Shown here: positions 8,764-15,603 of the stretch, one piece after another | How positions within the stretch are numbered: position 1 is the stretch's first letter | How the letters are laid out: each line of letters begins with the position of its first letter | Origin: Thermus composti | GTDB taxonomy: Bacteria; Deinococcota; Deinococci; Deinococcales; Thermaceae | Direction: 5' to 3' | DNA length: 35,782 nt | Assembly: GCF_014647535.1 (NCBI RefSeq) | Contig: NZ_BMPJ01000021.1 | Span: 1 to 35,782 of the forward strand | Notes under the pieces: model-generated | The model's input: the letters and a program-made list of their open reading frames with translations, nothing else | The model's database searches: none | Told to the model about the DNA's origin: nothing | Translations under genes and position numbers: made by a program

Positions 8764-8791
8764 ATTTTACCACCCAGCCCCCTCGTGTCAA
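8764..8791 (-). promoter_or_regulatory. Promoter of the sugar transporter operon
   Basis: On the minus strand a perfect TTGACA (8786-8791) is followed after 16 nt by TAAAAT (8764-8769). TGG directly before the -10 gives an extended -10 as well. The transcript would carry a leader of about 27 nt with a good ribosome-binding site. This is one of the few transcripts here with a real leader. Confidence 0.75.
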
Positions 8792-8797
8792 GCGCCT

Positions 8798-9778
8798 TCA
8801 AAGCCAGGTGAGTTCCAGATGGGCCTCCAGGTGCCCCACCCGAAGCCCCCGGTAGTTGCGAAGCTCCGGCCGGTCCCAGGGGGTGGGGCCGGGGTCCAGG
8901 CCCAGGGCCCTGAGGAGGGCCACCACCGCCACCTCCCGGGCCTGGGTGGCCCCGTCCTCCACCTTGAGGGCCACCCCCAAAGGCCCCTTGGGGCTTTCCA
9001 GGAGGGCCAGGCCGTAGTACCCGTCCGCCCCCCGCTTGGCCACCACGGGCAGGCGCTCCATGAGGAGGGTGTCCAGGCTCCCAGGCCCCGCCACCAACTG
9101 GGGGTGGCGGCGCATGGCCTCCCGCACCCGGAAGAGAGGCTCCTGGTAGGGGGAAGGGGCTTCCTCCGGGGAAGCCAGGAGGTAAAAGGCCCGGGCCGCC
9201 CGGGCCAGGGGGAGGGCGAAGGTGGGGACGCTGCACCCGTCCGTGGCCAGGCGGGGCTCGGTTCCGGAGAGGTCGGTTAGGGTCTTGCGGTTGAGAAGCT
9301 GGACGGGATGGTCGGGCCGCTCGTACCCCTCGGTGGGGGCCCCCAGGGCCAAGGCGGCCGCCAGCATCCCGGCGTGCTTCCCCGAGCAGTTGTGGTGGAG
9401 GGGGGTGGGGCTAAGGCCCGCCTGTTCCAGGGCCTTCCGGGCTTCCTTGGAAAAGGGCGGGTGGACCCCACAGGCCAGGTGCTCCGGGCCCAGACCAAGC
9501 TTTTCCAAAAAGCGGGCGGCCACGGCCACATGGGCCTCGGTGCCGTCGTGGCTCGCCGTGGCCAGGGCCACCTCCTCCTCGGAAAGGCCGAAGCGCGCCA
9601 CCGCCCCCGTGAGGAAAAGGGCCAGGGCCTGGAAGGGCTTGGCCGAGGAGCGGAGGTAGGCCCAAAGGGCAGGGTCACCCCCGTAGGCCAAAAGACCTTC
9701 CCGGCCCCATAGGGCCAGGGAGAGGCGGTGGCGGTTCTCCACGAACTCCCCGCGAAAAGCGTACACGAAAGCGCTCAC
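8798..9778 (-). CDS. L-asparaginase, Rhizobium etli (class 3, Ser-Lys) type
   Basis: The protein has 326 aa of the PF06089 family, which hydrolyses asparagine to aspartate and ammonia and is unrelated to E. coli AnsA/AnsB. Family residues in place are S44-S-A-K47 (the SxxK pair matching Ser48/Lys51 of ReAV), SHDGTEAHV at 76-84, NCSGKHAG with C131 and K134, and DGCSVP with C182. The last three match the Cys-Lys-Cys zinc site of ReAV. There is no signal peptide, so it is cytoplasmic. The start is GTG, overlapping the DUF309 stop by 4 nt (GTGA); the two are translationally coupled. Confidence 0.87.
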   Translation of the reverse strand: MSAFVYAFRGEFVENRHRLSLALWGREGLLAYGGDPALWAYLRSSAKPFQALALFLTGAVARFGLSEEEVALATASHDGTEAHVAVAARFLEKLGLGPEHLACGVHPPFSKEARKALEQAGLSPTPLHHNCSGKHAGMLAAALALGAPTEGYERPDHPVQLLNRKTLTDLSGTEPRLATDGCSVPTFALPLARAARAFYLLASPEEAPSPYQEPLFRVREAMRRHPQLVAGPGSLDTLLMERLPVVAKRGADGYYGLALLESPKGPLGVALKVEDGATQAREVAVVALLRALGLDPGPTPWDRPELRNYRGLRVGHLEAHLELTWL

Positions 9779-10056
9779 GCTCCAAGTTTACGCCGGGCCT
9801 CGAGGAGAAGCACCTCCCAGTCCACGCCCCTATAGGGGTTGGGAAGCCCAAGAAGCCGCGCCTCCGCCTTTTTAAGGTTGCGCAGGCCGCTTTTCCCCAG
9901 GGTCCTTTGGTGAAGGGCAGCGGCCAGGAGGATAAGGCCCTGGAGGAAACGCTTTTCCTCCCCTTGGGCCTCAAGCCAGGCCTCCTCCAAGACCTCGTGC
10001 ACCTCAAAGTAGCGCCCCTCCCGCCAAAGCCGAAGGGCTTCCCCTAAGGCTTCCAC
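9775..10056 (-). CDS. DUF309 family protein
   Basis: This small all-helical protein has 93 aa. The DUF309 signature is present: EGRYFEVHEVLEEAW (residues about 14-28), then FLQGLILLAAALHQ. The paired His and Glu residues of the EVHEVLE helix are the conserved feature of the family; the biochemical function is unknown. The start is GTG at 10056 with no clear ribosome-binding site. It lies 7 nt from a -10 box that it shares with the divergent tupA. It is first in a two-gene unit with asparaginase. Confidence 0.8.
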   Translation of the reverse strand: MEALGEALRLWREGRYFEVHEVLEEAWLEAQGEEKRFLQGLILLAAALHQRTLGKSGLRNLKKAEARLLGLPNPYRGVDWEVLLLEARRKLGA

Positions 10057-10061
10057 CTCAT

Positions 10062-10069
10062 TAAGCTTA
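10062..10069. promoter_or_regulatory. Shared symmetric -10 box driving DUF309 (minus) and tupA (plus)
   Basis: The octamer TAAGCTTA is a perfect palindrome, so both strands read TAAGCT. On the plus strand the box ends 6 nt before the tupA ATG (10074). On the minus strand it ends 7 nt before the DUF309 GTG (10056). The whole gap between the genes is 17 nt, so one element seems to serve two leaderless divergent transcripts. Confidence 0.6.
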
Positions 10070-10073
10070 GGGT

Positions 10074-10871
10074 ATGCGCCCCTTAGGGTTTCTCCTCCCC
10101 TTCCTTCTTTTCGCCCAGGCCCTGCGTCTGGCCACCACCACCAGCGTCTACGATTCCGGGCTTTTGGACCGGCTCCTTCCCCCCTTCCAGCGGGCTACGG
10201 GGATTTCCGTGGAGGTCCTGGCGGTGGGCACGGGGCAGGCCCTGACGCTGGCGGCCCGGGGCGACGTGGACGCCGTCTTAGTCCACGCCCCGGACCTCGA
10301 GGCCCAAGCCCTGAAACAGGGCACCCTGGCCGAAGGCTACTGCCTGGCCCAAAACCGCTTCCTCCTGGCAGGCCCCAAGGAAGACCCCGCCCGGGTGCAG
10401 GAGGCCCGGGACATCCTGGAGGCCTTCCGCCGGATCGCCCAAACCCAGGCCCCCTTCGTCTCCCGGGGGGACCGCTCGGGAACCCATCTGAAGGAGCTTT
10501 CCCTTTGGGAGAAGGCGGGGATTAAGCCCGCCCCCCCTTGGTACCTGGAGTCCGGGGCGGGGATGGGCCAGACCCTGGTCCTGGCGGCGGAGAAAGGGGC
10601 CTACACCCTCACGGACCTGGCCACCTTCCTCACCGTGGGAAGGAAGCGGGGGCTTTTCCCCCTGTACGACCGGGAAGACCCCTTGGTCCTCAACCAGTAC
10701 AGCTACTACCTGGTCCCCCAAAGCCCCCGCCTCGAGGAGGCCCGAAGGCTCAGGGCCTTCCTGGCCTCGGAGGAGGCGGCCCGCTTGGTGGCGGCCCTTA
10801 AGGTGGAGGGGCAAAGCCTCTTCCAGCCCCTAAGGGGCCGGTGTATCCTCCCCGTGGGTGGAGACCGCTGA
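10074..10871 (+). CDS. tupA: Tungstate ABC transporter substrate-binding protein
   Basis: The protein has 265 aa with a short signal peptide (about residues 1-17, no lipobox cysteine). The TupA signature motifs are all present: ATTTSVYDSGLLD near 20-32, the anion-binding VGTGQA (about 53-58), RGDVDAVLVHAP, and FVSRGDRSGTHLKE. TupA proteins bind tungstate very tightly in the periplasm and pass it to TupB. The next gene overlaps by 14 nt, and a tungsten-type aldehyde oxidoreductase lies 3 kb away, which supports tungstate over molybdate. The ATG is chosen from the -10 spacing and the signal peptide. Confidence 0.9.
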   Translation: MRPLGFLLPFLLFAQALRLATTTSVYDSGLLDRLLPPFQRATGISVEVLAVGTGQALTLAARGDVDAVLVHAPDLEAQALKQGTLAEGYCLAQNRFLLAGPKEDPARVQEARDILEAFRRIAQTQAPFVSRGDRSGTHLKELSLWEKAGIKPAPPWYLESGAGMGQTLVLAAEKGAYTLTDLATFLTVGRKRGLFPLYDREDPLVLNQYSYYLVPQSPRLEEARRLRAFLASEEAARLVAALKVEGQSLFQPLRGRCILPVGGDR

Positions 10872-11490
10872 GCTTTTGGAGATCACCCTAAGAAGCCTCC
10901 TGGTGGCGGGCGCGGCCACCCTGCTCGCCGCCCTACCCGCCGTGCCCTTGGGGCTTTGGCTGGCCCTAAAGGGGGGCGGCCTCTTGGGCCGGGCCCTCCT
11001 CTACGCGGGCATGGCCCTCCCCTCGGTGGTGGTGGGGCTTTTCCTTTACTTGCTCCTTTCCCGCTCCGGGCCCTTAGGGGGCCTCGGCCTCCTCTACACC
11101 CCCTACGCCATGGTGCTGGCGGAGGCGGTCCTGGCCTTCCCCCTCATCGCCGCCTTCGTCCTCTCGGGGGCGCGGGGGCGGGTGGAGGAGGTGCGGCTTC
11201 TGGTGAGAAGCCTGGGGGGCAAGGAGGCCCAGGTCCTCCCCACCCTCTTCTGGGAAAGCCGCCGCACCCTGGCCGCCGCCTTGGCCGCGGGCTTTGGCGG
11301 GGCCATCAGCGAGGTGGGGGCCGCCACCTTGGTGGGCGGGGACATCCGCCACCACACCCGGGTCCTCACCACGGCCATCGTGGTGGAGACCCGCAAAGGG
11401 GAGGTGGAGGCGGCCTTGGCCCTGGGGATGGTCCTCCTGGGAGTGGCCTTCCTGGTCACCGGGCTTCTTTTGGTCTTGGAGCGGGAATGA
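10858..11490 (+). CDS. tupB: Tungstate ABC transporter permease
   Basis: The protein has 210 aa with about five membrane helices. The ModB/TupB-like cytoplasmic loop reads EVRLLVRSLGGKEAQVLPTL, and the membrane segment AISEVGAATLVGG follows it near residues 145-157. It forms the inner-membrane channel with TupA and TupC. The start is GTG at 10858, giving a 14-nt overlap with tupA; GTG at 10854 is out of frame. The stop overlaps the tupC ATG (ATGA), so all three genes are coupled. Confidence 0.88.
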   Translation: METAELLEITLRSLLVAGAATLLAALPAVPLGLWLALKGGGLLGRALLYAGMALPSVVVGLFLYLLLSRSGPLGGLGLLYTPYAMVLAEAVLAFPLIAAFVLSGARGRVEEVRLLVRSLGGKEAQVLPTLFWESRRTLAAALAAGFGGAISEVGAATLVGGDIRHHTRVLTTAIVVETRKGEVEAALALGMVLLGVAFLVTGLLLVLERE

Positions 11491-12167
11491 GGCCGGTCCT
11501 GCAGGCCCAAGGGCTTCGGCATCGGCTCGGGGACTTCCGCCTGGAGGTGGGGCGCCTCGAGGTCTTCCCGGGGGAGGTCCTGGCGGTTTTAGGCCCCTCG
11601 GGAAGCGGCAAGACCACCCTCCTCCGCCTGCTTGCGGGCCTCCTCACCCCGGAAGAGGGCCGGGTGGAAGGGGGTTTCCGCGCCTACCTGCCCCAGACAC
11701 CCCCCGTCCTCCGGCGGAGCGTCCTGGAAAACGCCGCCTTCGGCCTCCGCCTGCGGGGGGTGCCCAAAGGGGAGGCCCTTAGGCGGGCCGAGGCCCTTCT
11801 TAAGCGGGTGGGCCTCGAGGCCAAGGCCCGCCAAAAGGCCCACCTCCTCTCCGGGGGGGAGGTGGTGCGCCTGGCCCTGGCCCGGACCCTCCTGGTGGAG
11901 CCCGAGGTTCTCCTCCTGGACGAGCCCACCGCCAGCCTGGATCCCACCCACACCGCCAAGGTGGAGGCCCTCCTCCTGGAAGCGGCCCGGGAGGGGCGGG
12001 GGGTGGTCCTGGCCACCCACGACCTCTTCCAGGCCAAAAGGCTCGCCCGGCGGGTCCTCTTCCTCTACATGGGCCGGGTGGTGGAGGAAGCCCCGGCGGA
12101 GACCTTCTTCCAAAACCCCAAGGACGAGCGGAGCCGGGCCTTCCTGGAGGGGAGGCTCCTCCTCTAG
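11487..12167 (+). CDS. tupC: Tungstate ABC transporter ATP-binding protein
   Basis: The protein has 226 aa from the ATG that overlaps the tupB stop. A longer reading frame upstream is only an open frame across tupB. Walker A is GPSGSGKTT, the signature is LSGGEVVR (LSGGE instead of LSGGQ, a common variant), Walker B is VLLLDEPTASLD, and the switch histidine is in ATHD. It lacks the C-terminal regulatory domain found in ModC (about 350 aa), as expected for TupC. It energises tungstate uptake. Its stop overlaps the stop of the convergent MoaD-like gene by 4 nt. Confidence 0.9.
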   Translation: MRPVLQAQGLRHRLGDFRLEVGRLEVFPGEVLAVLGPSGSGKTTLLRLLAGLLTPEEGRVEGGFRAYLPQTPPVLRRSVLENAAFGLRLRGVPKGEALRRAEALLKRVGLEAKARQKAHLLSGGEVVRLALARTLLVEPEVLLLDEPTASLDPTHTAKVEALLLEAAREGRGVVLATHDLFQAKRLARRVLFLYMGRVVEEAPAETFFQNPKDERSRAFLEGRLLL

Positions 12168-12679
12168 CCCCCGCCGCGGCTTGCGGCGAGGGCGATGCGC
12201 TCAAACCAGGCCTCCCCCGCCTCCCCCTCCACCTCCACCTCCACGAGGAGCTGGGGGATGGAGAGGCTTCCCACCTTCAGGGGCTCCACCTCCCGAAAGC
12301 GCACCCGGGCCCCGGGAAGGCGGTAAACCCCTTCCCCCTCCTTGACCCCGCCCCACTCCTCCAGGTAGCGCTCAAGGAGCCAAGGGGGAAAGGCCCCGAA
12401 GGTCCGGCCCAAAGCCCCACCGGCCACCGGGGGGAAGAGGTCCAGGGTGGCCTCAGGGGAAAGGGGGGTGGAGAGGCCCTGGAGGTAGCGCACGTCCCGG
12501 CCCTCGAGGAAGACGGAGACCCGCTCCGCCAAACCCTCCCCCTCAAAGAGCTCCTCCTTAAGCCTGGGGTAGGCCCGGACCAGGTTTTCCAAGACCTCCC
12601 CCACGGTAGCGCCGGGCACCTCCAGCTGGCTTTTCCCCGTGAGGTCCCGGAAGGTGGCGTAAAGGTTGACCTTGGGCAT
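12164..12679 (-). CDS. MoaD-like protein fused to DUF1952
   Basis: The protein has 171 aa if it starts at the ATG at 12679. A start 33 nt upstream is open but would lie across the -10 region. Residues 1-81 are a MoaD/ThiS beta-grasp domain (MPKVNLYATFRDLTGK at the start, LDLFPPVAGG at the end). In ordinary MoaD the Gly-Gly would be the C-terminus that carries sulfur as a thiocarboxylate. Here the chain goes on for about 90 more residues that match what I recall as DUF1952, known from Thermus proteins, and ends again in Gly-Gly-Gly. MoaD donates sulfur to make the dithiolene of molybdopterin. Its position between the tungstate transporter and AOR suggests a role in tungsten cofactor supply. 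Confidence 0.8.
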   Translation of the reverse strand: MPKVNLYATFRDLTGKSQLEVPGATVGEVLENLVRAYPRLKEELFEGEGLAERVSVFLEGRDVRYLQGLSTPLSPEATLDLFPPVAGGALGRTFGAFPPWLLERYLEEWGGVKEGEGVYRLPGARVRFREVEPLKVGSLSIPQLLVEVEVEGEAGEAWFERIALAASRGGG

Positions 12680-12687
12680 ACCCCCTG

Positions 12688-12693
12688 AGTCTA
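12688..12693 (-). promoter_or_regulatory. Candidate -10 box of the MoaD-DUF1952 gene
   Basis: TAGACT lies 8 nt before the ATG at 12679 on the minus strand. The G run in between (AGGGGG) could also serve as a short ribosome-binding site. No -35 is evident. The box lies just past the AOR terminator stem. Confidence 0.4.
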
Positions 12694-12697
12694 AGGG

Positions 12698-12722
12698 AAA
12701 GCCCCGGCCCAAAGGCCGGGGC
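12698..12722 (-). terminator. Terminator after the AOR gene
   Basis: A perfect 9-bp stem (GCCCCGGCC / GGCCGGGGC) with the 4-nt loop TTTG is followed on the minus strand by TTT. It begins 14 nt past the AOR stop and separates AOR from the MoaD-like gene. The T tract is short, so some read-through is possible. Confidence 0.7.
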
Positions 12723-12736
12723 CTCCCTGGGGAAGG

Positions 12737-14563
12737 CTAGTCGTCCGCCGCCTGGGAAAGGATGCCGAGCTCCTGGAGCTTGGCAGGGGGCACCACGCCC
12801 TTCTCCCAGCCCCGCTCCCGGTAGTATTCCTCCAGCATCAGGTCCAGCTCGGTGCGCTGCCCCTTGGAACCGGCGCAGTCGGAGGGCTCCTCCAGGAAGC
12901 GCTTGGGCAGGTAGTCCGAGCCCTCGGCCCAGCCCGCCAGGTTGTTGTAGTAGCGCTCCAGGTTGTAGATGCGCTCCCCGATCCTCAGGATCTCCTCCGG
13001 GGTCACGGGCCGGCCCCAGTAGGCGGCGAGCTGCTTGGCGTACTCCTCGGGGCCCTCGGCGAACTGGCTGAACTTGCAGAGGTCCAAAGAGTCGGTGAAG
13101 GCGGAGAGGTCCTGGAAGAGCTTGGTGAGCTTGCCCTTGCCCTCCCAGGCCAGGGGGTCGGTCTTGTAGGGCACGCCCAGGACCTCGGAAGCCGGGGTGT
13201 AGGCCCTAAGGTGGCAGGCCCCGCGGTTGGAGGTGGCGTAGGCGATGCCCATCCCCTTGAGGCCCCGGGGATCGTAAGCGGGGATGGACTGGCCCTTCAC
13301 CTCCAGGGCGATCTCGGGGTGGCCGATGGCCTTGGCGAAGCGGGCCGGGCCCTCCGCCAGCATGTCCCCCACCCCCTTGCGGTAGGCGATGGCCTCGAGG
13401 ACTCGGATCTCCCCCTCCTTGTCCCCGAAGCGGATCCCGTCCTCCCCCTGGTAGTAGCCCTTCTCCGTGGCCTCCATGAGCACGGCGATGGCGTTCCCCG
13501 CCTCAATGGTGTCCATGCCGTAGGCGTTGCAGAGGTAGATGGCGTAGCCGGTCCAGTCGGTGTCCGTGTGGCCGGCGTGGGCCCCCAGGGCCCAGGCGGA
13601 CTCGTACTCGTAGGACTCAAAGCGGATGGTCTTGCCGTTGATGTGGACCTCCACCATCTTCTTGCAGGCCACGGGGCAGGCGTGGCAGGTGTTGTCCTTG
13701 ATGAGGCGGTGTTCCCGGATGTACTCCCCGGAGATCTTCTCCGCCCCCTCAATGCAGGTGTGCTGGGCGTTGTAGGTGGGCAGGGCCCCCATGACGTTGG
13801 TGATGTTCATGAGAACGTTGGTGCCGTAGAGGGAAAGCCCGCCCTTCTTGGGAGCGGTGACGTTCTTGGGGTCGTTGATGGTGGCGGAGGCCAGGCGGTC
13901 CGCCTCCTTCCAGAGCTCGGGGTCCTTGGGCTGGGGCATCTTGTCGTGGGTGCCCACCACCACGATGGCCTTGAGCTTCTTGCTCCCCGCCACCGCCCCG
14001 GTGCCCCCGCGGCCCGCCGCCCGCTCGTCGTTGTTGATCCAGTTGGCGAAGCGGACCAGGTTCTCCCCGGCGGGGCCGATGGCCATCACGTCCGCCCCCT
14101 CCCCGTGCCGCTCCCGGAGGATGCGGCAAGTCTCGTGGGTGGTCTTGCCCCAAAGGTCCGAGGCATCGTGGATGGTGACCTCCCCGTCCTTCACCAGGAG
14201 GTAGACGGGCTTTTCCGAGGCCCCTTTGATGAGGAGGCCGTCAAACCCCGCCCACTTGAGCTTGGCCGCGGTCCAGCCCCCCATGTGGCTGTCGGTGACG
14301 GTGCCCGTGAGGGGGCTTTTGGTGACCACGGCGAGCCTCCCCGACATCTTGGCCCGGGTGCCGGAAAGGGGCCCGTTCATGATGGCGAGGAGGTTGTCGG
14401 GGCTAAAGGGGTCCACCTGGGGGCCGTTCTCAAACACGTACTTCACCCCGAGGCCCCGCCCCCCCACGTACATCTCCAGGTCCTTGGGGTCGGGGGCAAA
14501 GTACTCCACCTGGCCGGTGCTGAGGTTGATACGGGCGATCCTGTGGGCATATCCTCCGAGCAT
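12737..14563 (-). CDS. aor: Tungsten-containing aldehyde:ferredoxin oxidoreductase
   Basis: The protein has 608 aa, the usual AOR length. It oxidises aldehydes to carboxylic acids, passing electrons to ferredoxin, with a tungsto-bispterin and one [4Fe-4S] cluster. The N-terminal pterin-binding domain is clear: YVGGRGLGVKY near 32-42, GPLSGTRAKMSGR, and the GRGGTGAVAGSKKLKAI stretch. Cluster cysteines form CHACPVAC (about residues 290-297) and a fourth is in LDLCKF (about 495). The start is ATG with GGGAGGT about 6 nt upstream, a real ribosome-binding site and a leader of about 70 nt. The nearby tungstate transporter supports W over Mo. The exact aldehyde is unknown. Confidence 0.93.
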   Translation of the reverse strand: MLGGYAHRIARINLSTGQVEYFAPDPKDLEMYVGGRGLGVKYVFENGPQVDPFSPDNLLAIMNGPLSGTRAKMSGRLAVVTKSPLTGTVTDSHMGGWTAAKLKWAGFDGLLIKGASEKPVYLLVKDGEVTIHDASDLWGKTTHETCRILRERHGEGADVMAIGPAGENLVRFANWINNDERAAGRGGTGAVAGSKKLKAIVVVGTHDKMPQPKDPELWKEADRLASATINDPKNVTAPKKGGLSLYGTNVLMNITNVMGALPTYNAQHTCIEGAEKISGEYIREHRLIKDNTCHACPVACKKMVEVHINGKTIRFESYEYESAWALGAHAGHTDTDWTGYAIYLCNAYGMDTIEAGNAIAVLMEATEKGYYQGEDGIRFGDKEGEIRVLEAIAYRKGVGDMLAEGPARFAKAIGHPEIALEVKGQSIPAYDPRGLKGMGIAYATSNRGACHLRAYTPASEVLGVPYKTDPLAWEGKGKLTKLFQDLSAFTDSLDLCKFSQFAEGPEEYAKQLAAYWGRPVTPEEILRIGERIYNLERYYNNLAGWAEGSDYLPKRFLEEPSDCAGSKGQRTELDLMLEEYYRERGWEKGVVPPAKLQELGILSQAADD

Positions 14564-14599
14564 CTGCCACCTCCCTCGGGCGGGAAAGGAACCTAGGAC

Positions 14600-14624
14600 G
14601 CAAGGCGCGTTCGCGCAGGGTTGC
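14600..14624 (-). other. Hairpin in the leader of the AOR mRNA
   Basis: On the minus strand GCGCG-AA-CGCGC forms the inner stem, and GCAA/TTGC pairs around it across a small internal loop. It lies between the predicted AOR promoter and the ribosome-binding site. It may affect mRNA stability or regulation. The sequence does not match the molybdenum-cofactor RNA in any way I can recognise. Confidence 0.4.
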
Positions 14625-14640
14625 CCGGTTTGCAGGCCGG

Positions 14641-14649
14641 ATTATACCA
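14641..14649 (-). promoter_or_regulatory. Extended -10 promoter of AOR
   Basis: The minus strand reads TGG-TATAAT, a perfect -10 with the TGn extension, which can replace a -35. Seventeen nt upstream the hexamer is ACACTC, not a normal -35. Transcription would start near 14634, giving a leader of about 70 nt. Confidence 0.65.
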
Positions 14650-14682
14650 CCCCTTTCCCCCAAGAGTGTGTCCTTTTTCCCC

Positions 14683-14688
14683 CATAAT
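14683..14688 (+). promoter_or_regulatory. -10 box of the sugar kinase gene (leaderless start)
   Basis: CATAAT lies exactly 6 nt before the ATG at 14695, matching the leaderless spacing seen elsewhere in this window. It deviates at the first base, so support is moderate. Confidence 0.45.
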
Positions 14689-14694
14689 GGACCC

Positions 14695-15603
14695 ATGCTG
14701 GCCCTAACCGGCGAGGTCCTGGTGGACCTGGTCCTGGAGGAGGAGGCCCCCTTGCGCTTCACCGGGGTCCTCGGGGGCTCGGTCCTGAACACCGCCACCA
14801 CCCTGGCCCGCTTAGGCTTCCCCGCCCGCTTCCTCTCGGAGGTGGGGGACGACTGGGTCTCCGCCTGGAGCGAGGAGGAGATGGCCCGAAGGGGCCTAAA
14901 AGCCTGGCTCCAGCGCCATAGGGCCCCCATGCCCCTCGCCCTGGTGCGCCCGGACGAGGCGGGAAACCCCCGCTATAGCTTCCACCGCCCCTTCCAAGAG
15001 CCCTTCCGCCCCGAAAAGGGCCTCCTCAAGGGGATCCAGGCCTTCCACTTCGGCTCCCTCTTCGCCCTCGAGGCCCGCACGGCGGAAGGGGTGGAAACCC
15101 TCCTCCAAAAGGCCCTGGAGGAAGGCGCTTTGGTCTCCTACGACCCCAACCTGCGCCACCCCCCCACGGAGGCGGAGCGGCGCCGCATAGAGGGCTACCT
15201 GGCCCGTGCCCACCTCCTGAAGCTTTCCCTGGAGGACGCCAGGCTCCTCTTCCCGGAAGACCCCTGGGAAGGGGTTAAGCGCCTTCCCCTCCCCCTCAAG
15301 GTCCTCACCCTGGGGGCGGAAGGGGCGGTGGCCTTCCTGGGGGAGGAGGCGGTGCGCCTCCCTGGAGAAAGGGTAAAGGTGGTGGACACCGTGGGGGCGG
15401 GGGATGCCTTCACCGCCGGGCTTCTCGCCCTCCTCCTCCAAGGGGGGTACGGGCGGGAGAACCTGAAGGAGCTTTCCCTCAAGGACCTGGAAGGGGCCCT
15501 TCAAGGGGCGGTGGCCCTTTCCGCCCTGGCCTGCACCGTGCGGGGGGCCTACCTGCCGGAAGAGGGGCTAAGGGCCTGGAAAAAGCGCTTCCTAGGGGAT
15601 TAG
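14695..15603 (+). CDS. PfkB-family sugar kinase
   Basis: The protein has 302 aa from the ATG at 14695. A GTG 27 nt upstream would place the -10 box inside the gene. The ribokinase fold is evident: GGSVLNTATTLARLG (PfkB signature 1 region, about 26-40) and DTVGAGDAFTAG near 225-236 (signature 2, with the catalytic Asp in GAGD). YDPNLR in mid-protein is typical of fructokinase, ribokinase and 2-keto-3-deoxygluconate kinase. The substrate cannot be fixed from sequence. It overlaps the end of the convergent quinone reductase gene by 12 nt. Confidence 0.87.
   Translation: MLALTGEVLVDLVLEEEAPLRFTGVLGGSVLNTATTLARLGFPARFLSEVGDDWVSAWSEEEMARRGLKAWLQRHRAPMPLALVRPDEAGNPRYSFHRPFQEPFRPEKGLLKGIQAFHFGSLFALEARTAEGVETLLQKALEEGALVSYDPNLRHPPTEAERRRIEGYLARAHLLKLSLEDARLLFPEDPWEGVKRLPLPLKVLTLGAEGAVAFLGEEAVRLPGERVKVVDTVGAGDAFTAGLLALLLQGGYGRENLKELSLKDLEGALQGAVALSALACTVRGAYLPEEGLRAWKKRFLGD

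Noticed and set aside
10956-11486. A 5' extension of tupC by about 177 codons
   Set aside because: It runs across tupB in another frame with Gly/Pro/His-rich translation. The ATG at 11487 gives a normal ABC ATPase that overlaps the tupB stop.
14564-14640. Molybdenum-cofactor riboswitch upstream of AOR
   Set aside because: A hairpin is present, but the region is too short and lacks the conserved elements I would expect of that RNA.
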